From Nitrososphaerota archaeon (lineage in GTDB: Archaea > Thermoproteota > Nitrososphaeria > Nitrososphaerales > JAHFOH01): 17,047 nucleotides of DNA. Shown here piece after piece: positions 8,577 to 13,504 of this stretch; within the stretch, counting starts at the first letter, position 1, and each line of letters begins with the position of its first letter. The stretch spans positions 11,706 to 28,752 of the forward strand of contig JAHFOH010000002.1 of the NCBI GenBank assembly GCA_023266955.1. The letters run 5' to 3'. Below the pieces are notes generated by a model that searched no databases, was not told where the DNA came from, and was given only the letters and a program-made list of their open reading frames with translations. The translations under genes and the position numbers were made by a program.

Positions 8577-8909
8577 CTAGGCACCGAGAATGGATCTAAC
8601 GACTTCTTTGATTGCTCTCTCAGTTGCCCTGTCGACCTTCTTCTTTAGTTCATCTATCTCCTTCTCGGCTGACTCTATAATCTTGCTCGCGTCTGCTCTT
8701 GCCTTCTTAACGGCCTTCTCTAGGAATTCCTCACTTCTCTTGGACGCGTCTTCCAATGCTGCGTTCTTAGCCTTCTCAGCCTCCTGCCGCGCGAGCGCGA
8801 GGATCTCCCTTTTGAGTCGCTCCGTCTCCTCCTTAAGTGATTCAAGTTCCTTCTCCAGTTGTGATAGAGATTCAACCGTAACCTCGATCTTAGACTCTGA
8901 GGCGGACAA
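8577..8909 (-). CDS. atpH: A-type ATP synthase subunit H (peripheral stalk coiled coil)
   Basis: Subunit H is the partner of E in the peripheral stalk. From the TTG at 8909 it is 110 aa, nearly all one Lys/Glu/Ala-rich coiled coil with no Pro or Cys, ending AIKEVVRSILGA. That length and composition match archaeal AhaH. The ORF also opens at TTG 8924, but the 8909 start has GAGG 9 bases upstream and lies just after the start site predicted from the TATA element at 8935-8944. It follows NAC (39-base gap from the longer start) and precedes atpC. A generic coiled-coil protein is the alternative; the position next to atpC favours H. Confidence 0.85.
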   Translation of the reverse strand: MSASESKIEVTVESLSQLEKELESLKEETERLKREILALARQEAEKAKNAALEDASKRSEEFLEKAVKKARADASKIIESAEKEIDELKKKVDRATERAIKEVVRSILGA

Positions 8910-8934
8910 TAGTCGAAGCCTCAAAAGCCGAGCT

Positions 8935-8944
8935 GGATTTAATC
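8935..8944 (-). promoter_or_regulatory. Possible TATA box for the H-C unit
   Basis: The minus strand reads GATTAAATCC in the NAC-H gap. Transcription would begin near 8915, just before the preferred H start at 8909. H and C could therefore be expressed separately from the PUA-NAC pair upstream. The support is composition and spacing only. Confidence 0.35.
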
Positions 8945-8963
8945 TTTGTTCAGGATAGTTGGA

Positions 8964-9299
8964 TCAAGACGTAAGTTTTAGGATGGCCTTAGCCAAGTCT
9001 CCTTGCGTTTCACTTAGAGCCTCATACGCCATTTCTTTGGAGACCCCCGCCTGCTGAGCCACGAGAAGGACATCTTCTTCAGTGAAGTTCGGTCTCTCTC
9101 TCGTTCTTTCCTCGATTTGTTCGCCGGCGACTTGGAACACCCTCATCCCCTTCGCCTTCACCTCCGAGACGCTTGCTCCTTTGATAACAATGTCCTTCGA
9201 ACGGGTCCTTATGACTACCTCCTCAACGTCGGAGATTTGTTCTAGGTTAACGCCCATTCTCTCGAGCATTCTCCTCGCCTGTCTGCTGTCAAGACTCAA
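8964..9299 (-). CDS. nac: Archaeal nascent polypeptide-associated complex protein (NAC)
   Basis: This protein binds ribosomes and emerging polypeptides as a homodimer. The 111-aa product has an N-terminal RQARRMLERMG stretch, the NAC beta-barrel (about 20-62, including VEEVVIRTRSKDIVIKGASV and VFQVAGE), and a C-terminal UBA domain (about 72-111, TEEDVLLVAQQAGVSKEMA). This is the full archaeal NAC layout and length. The start is TTG at 9299, overlapping the TGA of the PUA gene (TTGA). A later ATG at 9269 would cut off the conserved N-terminal helix. Pairing with the PUA-domain gene is common in archaea. Confidence 0.95.
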   Translation of the reverse strand: MSLDSRQARRMLERMGVNLEQISDVEEVVIRTRSKDIVIKGASVSEVKAKGMRVFQVAGEQIEERTRERPNFTEEDVLLVAQQAGVSKEMAYEALSETQGDLAKAILKLTS

Positions 9300-9754
9300 C
9301 TTTTGGAACCTTGCCGAATCTTGATAGCGGGACCGACTTTAAACCGTTTCATCATTTTGGCAGAAAGTACCGCCTTACCCACCGCTATAACTCGACCTCT
9401 AGGCGTTTGAACTACAACCTCACTTCCAGGTCTAATAGCAGAACCACACCAAGTGACATGCTTCGCGAAAACTGACCTCCCCTCTGAGACAAATGGCACC
9501 GCCTCCTGTGCTACCACGACAGAATTCTTTTTGAATCGTGGATGCTTCGATAGGAGATTCGCTCCGAATAACGTTAGTGCGAAACCCCCATCCGGCCTGA
9601 AGGTTCCTACCAACTTCCTCCCGATCATTACGAATCTGATCTTCCCCGTTCTTTTTGAAAGTTGAAAACGCAACTGCGAAGTTGGAAGAACCCGACTGAC
9701 CCCCCTGCCAAATAAGTAATCCAGCGTCATCGTGATTTTTTCAATCGGATCCAA
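9296..9754 (-). CDS. PUA-domain RNA-binding protein
   Basis: From the TTG at 9754 the product is 152 aa. An N-terminal region contains LDYLFGRGVSRVLP and FVMIGRKLVGTFRPDGGFALT, and a C-terminal PUA domain (about 77-150) includes EGRSVFAKHV, IRPGSEVVVQ and RVIAVGKAVLS. This is the archaeal stand-alone PUA protein (related to the MCT-1/Tma20 type) usually found beside NAC and thought to act in translation or RNA modification; its exact role is not established. The frame stays open to 9985, but that would run into mbf1 on the other strand. The TTG lies about 28 bases past a TATA element, so the transcript is probably leaderless. An ATG at 9730 is the alternative start. Confidence 0.88.
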   Translation of the reverse strand: MDPIEKITMTLDYLFGRGVSRVLPTSQLRFQLSKRTGKIRFVMIGRKLVGTFRPDGGFALTLFGANLLSKHPRFKKNSVVVAQEAVPFVSEGRSVFAKHVTWCGSAIRPGSEVVVQTPRGRVIAVGKAVLSAKMMKRFKVGPAIKIRQGSKS

Positions 9755-9777
9755 CTGCGATCTCTGAAGCGGTAACG

Positions 9778-9787
9778 TTATATTAAA
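9778..9787. promoter_or_regulatory. Shared TATA element between the PUA gene and mbf1
   Basis: The sequence TTATATTAAA reads as TATA-like on both strands (reverse TTTAATATAA). Its centre is about 32 bases before the mbf1 ATG (9814) and about 28 bases before the PUA TTG (9754), both right for archaeal start-site spacing. The gap between the genes is only 59 bases and has no second AT-rich element. One box may serve both directions. Confidence 0.5.
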
Positions 9788-9813
9788 CTTCAAGCACCCA
9801 AAGCAAGCCCTCG

Positions 9814-10221
9814 ATGCCAGTCGAGTGCGAAGTCTGCGGAAACCCGGTGGCGGGAGCTCCGCGACTCGCAATGATTGACGGAAGCATTCTTCAAGTCTGC
9901 AATTCGTGTTCTCGATTAGGAACGGAGTTGCTGCAGAAACGAGCTGTGGAGAGACCAATACGATCCAGTAACCCAGGCTCTCCAAGTCAGAAACTCCTTG
10001 AACCCGAACTCGAACTGCGTCTTGACTATCACAAGGTCATAAGAGAGGGACGCGAGAAAATGGGGCTGTCCCAAGACCAACTCGGTCTTAGAATTGCTGA
10101 GAAGACTTCTGTCATCAAGCTCCTTGAAGGCCGCAGGTTAAAACCAGATATTATTCTTACTCGGAAGCTGGAGCGGTTTCTTAAAATACAGCTGTTTGCC
10201 CCAGCGGAATCATTCGAGTAG
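9814..10221 (+). CDS. mbf1: Multiprotein bridging factor 1 (archaeal MBF1)
   Basis: This is an archaeal MBF1 homologue, a DNA/ribosome-associated factor linked to translation and transcription. The 135-aa product has an N-terminal zinc ribbon with Cys5-Cys8 and Cys29-Cys32, a linker, and a cro/C1-type helix-turn-helix (about 72-125: YHKVIREGREKMGLSQDQLG, then KTSVIKLLEGRR). That two-domain layout is specific to archaeal MBF1. The start is ATG at 9814, with about 8 bases of leader from the shared TATA box. It leads a plus-strand operon with hflX 20 bases downstream. Confidence 0.93.
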   Translation: MPVECEVCGNPVAGAPRLAMIDGSILQVCNSCSRLGTELLQKRAVERPIRSSNPGSPSQKLLEPELELRLDYHKVIREGREKMGLSQDQLGLRIAEKTSVIKLLEGRRLKPDIILTRKLERFLKIQLFAPAESFE

Positions 10222-10241
10222 GGGAGACTTAAGGCGCCTGA

Positions 10242-11510
10242 TTGAGTGTAGTATTGAATAGAAGTAGAGCTGTACTTGTAAGCTATCCTGACGAGTATGT
10301 TATTCAGGAGGCTCTGGGCTTAGCTGAAGCCGCTGGTTATGAAGTCTCCCGCTTGATCACGCAGAACTATCTGTCAAGAGCGAAATACGGGATCGGTTCA
10401 GGTAAGGCCGAGGAGGTTGCTCGTGCAGTTAGGGACCTTCACTCTTCTGTTGTCTTGTTTGACGAGAAACTGAACTCAGTTCAGATATACAATTTGGCCA
10501 AACTTACGGGAGTAGAGGTGATCGACCGTGAGAAGCTTATACTTGAAATATTTGAGCGAAGAGCAACGTCAGGTGAAAGCAAGCTACAGGTTCAGCTCGC
10601 CGAACTGAAGTACGAAATGCCAAAGTCAAGGGAGAAGGTTCGCCTCGCCAAGCGGGGTGAGCAACCAGGATTCTTCGGACTTGGAGGGTACGAAGTGGAT
10701 GTCTACTATCGCGCCATCAAACGGAGACTATCAACGTTATCCCGGAAGCTCCAAGAACTAACCAAAAGGAGAGAGCTATTCAGATATGAAAGACAAAGAC
10801 TCAATGTCCCCATCGTTTCTTTTTCTGGATATACCGGAGCCGGGAAGACTTCCTTATTCAATCCTCTAACCGGCGAGTCCAAAGAAATCGCTGGAGGAGC
10901 CTTTACCACTCTGACAACATCGACTAGGTCAGCGAATATTCTAGGGGGAAGGATCTTCTTATCAGATACCGTTGGATTCATCAGCGGCCTACCTGAGTAT
11001 ATGATTGAGGCCTTCAAGTCCACCCTGGAGGAGCTAAGGTACGCCAACTTGGTACTCCTTGTCGTGGACGTGAGCGAGCCAACAGACAACCTTGTTCGGA
11101 AATACAAGACTTGTGTCCAAGTTCTCTCACAGCTAGAGGTCTCGCCAGCAAACGTGCTTTTGGTGTTCAATAAGGCCGACCTAGTTTCCGAAGATTTGGT
11201 TTCTGAAAAATTGGGAAGTGTGGGTGCAACTTACGAGACAGCGGCCGTCGTTTCCGCCAAGACCGGGGCCGGCATAAATGACTTGACGCGTAGAATCGCT
11301 GAGAACGTATTCGAGCAGACAGAGTCTATGGTACCTATGACTGAAGACGAGCTTCGTCAGGTTTCAAAGTACATGGATTGGGTGAAAGAGAATGCGAGTG
11401 TTGAATTGGTTCGCGGTGGCGATGGCCAAGTGTTAGCTCAGGTAAAGGGACCGTCATGGATAGTGGATAGATTTTCAAGTTACTGCGAGAACCTCAAAGC
11501 ACGGCATTAG
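10242..11510 (+). CDS. hflX: GTPase HflX
   Basis: HflX is a ribosome-associated GTPase that rescues or splits stalled ribosomes in bacteria; the archaeal role is less defined. The 422-aa product has the N-terminal HflX domain with YGIGSGKAEEVARAV (49-63), a helical linker containing the family's GxGGYEVD-like turn (147-153), and the G domain. Its motifs are G1 GYTGAGKTS (196-204), G2 FTT (221-223), G3 DTVGF (242-246), G4 NKAD (310-313) and G5 SAK (338-340). A short C-terminal extension follows. The start is TTG at 10242; a second in-frame TTG is at 10254. It lies between mbf1 and trm56, two bases before the latter. Confidence 0.95.
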   Translation: MSVVLNRSRAVLVSYPDEYVIQEALGLAEAAGYEVSRLITQNYLSRAKYGIGSGKAEEVARAVRDLHSSVVLFDEKLNSVQIYNLAKLTGVEVIDREKLILEIFERRATSGESKLQVQLAELKYEMPKSREKVRLAKRGEQPGFFGLGGYEVDVYYRAIKRRLSTLSRKLQELTKRRELFRYERQRLNVPIVSFSGYTGAGKTSLFNPLTGESKEIAGGAFTTLTTSTRSANILGGRIFLSDTVGFISGLPEYMIEAFKSTLEELRYANLVLLVVDVSEPTDNLVRKYKTCVQVLSQLEVSPANVLLVFNKADLVSEDLVSEKLGSVGATYETAAVVSAKTGAGINDLTRRIAENVFEQTESMVPMTEDELRQVSKYMDWVKENASVELVRGGDGQVLAQVKGPSWIVDRFSSYCENLKARH

Positions 11511-11512
11511 TC

Positions 11513-12043
11513 ATGAGAAGAATTGAAGTTCTCAGACTGGGACATCGACTCGTTAGGGATGACCGTGTAACCACTCATGTCGGGCTGGTAGCTAGGGCTT
11601 TCGGCGCCGATAAGATCCACTTGGTCAATTGTGAGCCTAGTATCAAGCATAGTATAGATGGAGTTACTTCGAAGTGGGGTGGTGAGTTTGAAGTGCAGCT
11701 TACAGAAGAGTGGCGAAACTTAGTCAGAAAATGGAAGCAGAAAGGTGGCTTGGTGATTCACCTGACGATGTACGGTACGAATTTGGATGATTCAATAAGT
11801 AGTATAAGTGAATCGGAAAAGGATCTGCTCATATTGCTTTCAGCGGAGAAGGCGCCTCCCGAAGCCTTTGATCTCAGCGATTACAATGTAGCTATTGGCA
11901 ATCAACCGCATTCTGAGGTCGCGGCTTTAGCAGTCTTCCTAGACAGATATTTTGGTGGACAAGAGCTTAAACGTAATTTCAAGGGCTCTAAACTCCAAAT
12001 AATACCGACCGCAAAAGGAAAGAGATTGGTGATGGCAGGCTAA
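11513..12043 (+). CDS. trm56: tRNA (cytidine-56-2'-O)-methyltransferase aTrm56
   Basis: This SPOUT-class enzyme 2'-O-methylates C56 in the T-loop of archaeal tRNAs using S-adenosylmethionine. The 176-aa product opens MRRIEVLRLGHRLVRDDRVT with the arginine-rich motif of the family, and has LTMYGTNLDDSI (84-95), LLSAEKAPPE (108-117) and NVAIGNQPHSEVAALAVFLD (125-144). The last is the trefoil-knot cofactor region. The length is normal. The ATG at 11513 is two bases after the hflX stop, and the TAA stop shares one base with the tfe ATG. Its target C56 in the nearby initiator tRNA sits beside a T-loop intron. Confidence 0.93.
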   Translation: MRRIEVLRLGHRLVRDDRVTTHVGLVARAFGADKIHLVNCEPSIKHSIDGVTSKWGGEFEVQLTEEWRNLVRKWKQKGGLVIHLTMYGTNLDDSISSISESEKDLLILLSAEKAPPEAFDLSDYNVAIGNQPHSEVAALAVFLDRYFGGQELKRNFKGSKLQIIPTAKGKRLVMAG

Positions 12044-12558
12044 TGGAAGAGCAGATTCAGGATTCCTTCGTTACAATTGCTGGACTCATAGGAGGTGAAG
12101 ATTACATCAAAGTAGCTCGCGCACTACTGAACAACGAAAATGCGACCGACGAAGAGATCGCTAGTGCAACAGGCCTCAAGATCAATGCTGTTCGAAGGGC
12201 TGTGTACGATTTGTTTGGAAGGTCGCTTATCACTGGAATCAGGGTGCGTGATCTGAAGCGAGGTTGGTTTGTTTATCGTTGGAAGGCGCAGAGAGATCAG
12301 GTGGATGCCTTTTTGGAGACGCAAAGGAGGAAGGCCCTTGAGCGTCTTCGAGAGAGACTCACATATGAAGAATCACACCAGTTTTACTACTGTGGCACCG
12401 CTTCGTGTTCAAAGAGAACTTTTGAGGACGCGATGGAAGTTTTCTTTAAGTGCCCAACATGTGGAAAACCCGAAAATCTAAGTGACAATTCAGAACTAAA
12501 GGAGGCGCTGCAGGGGAAGATAAGCCAGATTGAACAAGAAATGAAGATGAGGAAATGA
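12043..12558 (+). CDS. tfe: Transcription factor E (TFE alpha)
   Basis: TFE helps open promoter DNA together with TBP, TFB and RNA polymerase. The 171-aa product has an N-terminal winged helix (about 10-85, with EEIASATGLKINAVRRAVYD as the recognition part), a charged linker helix (about 86-112), and a C-terminal zinc ribbon. The ribbon ligands are Cys117, Cys122, Cys137 and Cys140 in YYCGTASCS and FKCPTCGK. Size and order are standard. The ATG overlaps the trm56 stop by one base, and the TGA overlaps the next ATG (ATGA), so four genes in a row are translationally linked. Confidence 0.96.
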   Translation: MEEQIQDSFVTIAGLIGGEDYIKVARALLNNENATDEEIASATGLKINAVRRAVYDLFGRSLITGIRVRDLKRGWFVYRWKAQRDQVDAFLETQRRKALERLRERLTYEESHQFYYCGTASCSKRTFEDAMEVFFKCPTCGKPENLSDNSELKEALQGKISQIEQEMKMRK

Positions 12559-12941
12559 AGAGCGGACGTGAAGATGAGCTGATGGGAAGGGGAGAGATAA
12601 GAGGTTGGATAGATGCTGATGGAAGCATCATCTCCCTACCCCCTCCCCACTCAGCGGCTTGGATAAGCGTAGTGCAGAAGCGTAGAGAGGCTTTGGATGT
12701 TTTCTGCAAATCCGTGAAGAGAAGATATGGCGTTGACTGCGTCCTCATACTCCCCAAGGGGAAAAGACAATTCCACGAAGCATTAATCAGAGGGTTAAGA
12801 GAAGTTGCCACAGTAATAGAAGATGTAGAACCCTTCAGAGCACCAGAGAGAAACGCGCAAGTAGAAAAATTCAGAAGAGATCTCCAACTGCCAGCAAGAA
12901 GGAGAAGAAGAATAGCAGAAGAAGCCCTACTCCTGTTTTAA
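12555..12941 (+). CDS. LAGLIDADG-like homing-endonuclease-family protein
   Basis: The ORF overlaps the tfe stop as ATGA. The 128-aa product has near its N-terminus IRGWIDADGSIIS (about 15-27), which fits a single LAGLIDADG motif with its following strand. Next come W-I-S-V-V-Q-K-R and a helix ending SVKRRYGVDCVLI, similar to the core order of these proteins. A later VEPFRAPERNAQVEKF resembles the P-x(n)-KR-x-Q helix seen late in single-motif LAGLIDADG proteins. Those readings are by eye. One motif would imply a homodimer, or a domesticated or decayed enzyme. Arg codons are strongly skewed (15 of 19 are AGA) compared with the mixed use in tfe, which suggests different ancestry. It lies just upstream of a tRNA gene with introns. 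An unknown DNA-binding protein is the alternative. Confidence 0.55.
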   Translation: MKSGREDELMGRGEIRGWIDADGSIISLPPPHSAAWISVVQKRREALDVFCKSVKRRYGVDCVLILPKGKRQFHEALIRGLREVATVIEDVEPFRAPERNAQVEKFRRDLQLPARRRRRIAEEALLLF

Positions 12942-12943
12942 AA

Positions 12944-12956
12944 GAAACCTATATAC
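12944..12956 (+). promoter_or_regulatory. TATA box for the initiator tRNA gene
   Basis: GAAACCTATATAC places TATATA (12950-12955) about 30 bases before the first base of the tRNA, with purines just upstream as a plausible TFB-recognition element. It follows the LAGLIDADG-like ORF stop by only a few bases. Confidence 0.6.
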
Positions 12957-13001
12957 CTTCGGGGAGATTTTTCTTGAAATGTAGCGAGGTGGGGAAGCCA
13001 G

Positions 13002-13017
13002 ACTGTTCTTGGGCCAA
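13002..13017 (+). other. tRNA intron 1, D-loop (between G18 and G19)
   Basis: Sixteen bases, beginning ACT and ending CAA. The helix is C16, C17 and G15 with GGC (13012-13014), three G-C pairs with an A x C mismatch as the fourth. The splice bulges are AG|A and AA|G, and there is no inner stem (relaxed bulge-helix-loop). Removal restores the invariant G18-G19. Boundaries are inferred from the mature fold. Confidence 0.7.
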
Positions 13018-13037
13018 GTTATCCCGGCGGGCTCATA

Positions 13038-13053
13038 ACTTCATGTGTGTGAA
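13038..13053 (+). other. tRNA intron 2, anticodon loop (37/38)
   Basis: Sixteen bases, beginning ACT and ending GAA, at the canonical archaeal position after A37. Loop bases 32-35 pair with TGTG (13048-13051) at three of four positions. The bulges are TA|A and AA|A. Removal restores a seven-base CTCATAA loop. Confidence 0.75.
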
Positions 13054-13075
13054 ACCCACAGATCGGTGGTTCAAA

Positions 13076-13094
13076 AGGAGAAATCTCCTGAGAT
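13076..13094 (+). other. tRNA intron 3, T-loop (59/60)
   Basis: Nineteen bases forming a complete bulge-helix-bulge. The outer stem is GGTGG/CCACC; the central four pairs are TTCA with TGAG (one G-U); the three-base bulges are AA|A and AT|T on opposite strands; the inner stem GGAG/CTCC closes on AAAT. Splicing after the second bulge base gives the consensus T-loop TTCAAAT. Confidence 0.88.
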
Positions 13095-13109
13095 TCCACC
13101 CCTCGCTAC
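13095..13109 (+). repeat. Direct repeat copy 1: 3' end of the initiator tRNA (att-like)
   Basis: These 15 bases (T60, 3' T-stem, 3' acceptor strand, A73, C74) recur exactly at 13419-13433. Tyrosine integrases typically recombine within such tRNA 3' segments, and integration leaves the gene whole on one side. Confidence 0.6.
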
Positions 13110-13111
13110 CA

Positions 13112-13418
13112 TGCTAACCCCGTTTCCCTTATCCAAATCCCGGCGTCCGCGCCAAAAACAGGGTTCAAATACACTGGGGCGGAAATCGGCAAGTTCGCAT
13201 ATGTATGAGCAGAAGCTTGTAGATGTTCAGGAGTTTTTCGATGTTTTGAGGACTGAGGCGTCTTGGCAAGCCTATCCTGTCAATCAGTCGAGTTGTTGGA
13301 GTCCCAGTAGTATTCTTGGAGCTGGCGAAGAAGGAACCAAGAAGACATCAAGGTGAGGAGAAACCTGACAAATTATTCTGTCAGATATCGACTCCTGGAA
13401 GGCCTAGATAGACCCGTA
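13112..13418 (+). other. Segment between the two tRNA-end repeats; no recognised gene
   Basis: About 307 bases with no gene I can identify. It holds an imperfect stem (13146-13150 with 13179-13183, extended by two more pairs after a mismatch) and a 6-base inverted repeat CTGACA...TGTCAG (13365-13384). The best open frame from an ATG, 13201-13356, would give 51 aa starting MYEQKLVDVQEFFDVLRTEA. A shift of one base near 13258 joins it to a second frame with GKPILSISRVVGVPVVFLEL, ending about 13406. That looks like the remains of a small gene but matches no family I know. Confidence 0.35.
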
Positions 13419-13433
13419 TCCACCCCTCGCTAC
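13419..13433 (+). repeat. Direct repeat copy 2: tRNA 3'-end fragment (att-like scar)
   Basis: An exact 15-base copy of tRNA exon 4 plus A and C, not preceded by the rest of a tRNA, so it is a fragment. The base before it (A) matches A59 of the spliced tRNA rather than the intron. About 70 bases without a gene follow, up to the tiaS stop. Confidence 0.6.
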
Positions 13434-13504
13434 TAACTCGTCATGCCAAGTGCCCACAAATCTCTGCTCTAGAGGCGAATTTTACTAGCTAGCGCTCTGT
13501 ACGG

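Larger units (their letters stand above)
12983..13111 (+). tRNA. Initiator tRNA-Met (CAU) gene with three introns
   Basis: The acceptor strands AGCGAGG (12983-12989) and CCTCGCT (13101-13107) pair fully, followed by A73 and an encoded CCA (13109-13111). A1-U72 and three G-C pairs at 29-31/39-41 (GGG/CCC) around CTCATAA mark an archaeal initiator, anticodon CAU at 13034-13036. The contiguous gene is 129 bases and does not fold as a tRNA. Removing 16, 16 and 19 bases (13002-13017, 13038-13053, 13076-13094) gives a 78-base cloverleaf. It has D-stem GGGA/TCCC, loop G18-G19, variable AGATC, T-arm GGTGG-TTCAAAT-CCACC. One C28 x A42 mismatch remains in the anticodon stem. Intron 3 has a full bulge-helix-bulge; introns 1 and 2 fit relaxed versions. 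Confidence 0.88.

Noticed and set aside
9755..9985. Longer N-terminal extension of the PUA protein
   Set aside because: The frame is open to 9985 but would overlap mbf1 on the opposite strand by about 170 bases and bypass the TATA box. The added residues do not resemble the family.
13156..13183. A second tRNA suggested by GGTTCAAAT
   Set aside because: The flanking bases do not form a T-stem, and no acceptor or anticodon arm can be built around it even allowing an intron.
13045..13356. A 103-codon plus-strand ORF starting inside the tRNA
   Set aside because: Its first third is tRNA exon and intron sequence read as codons. Only the part after the ATG at 13201 could be anything, and it matches no family I know.
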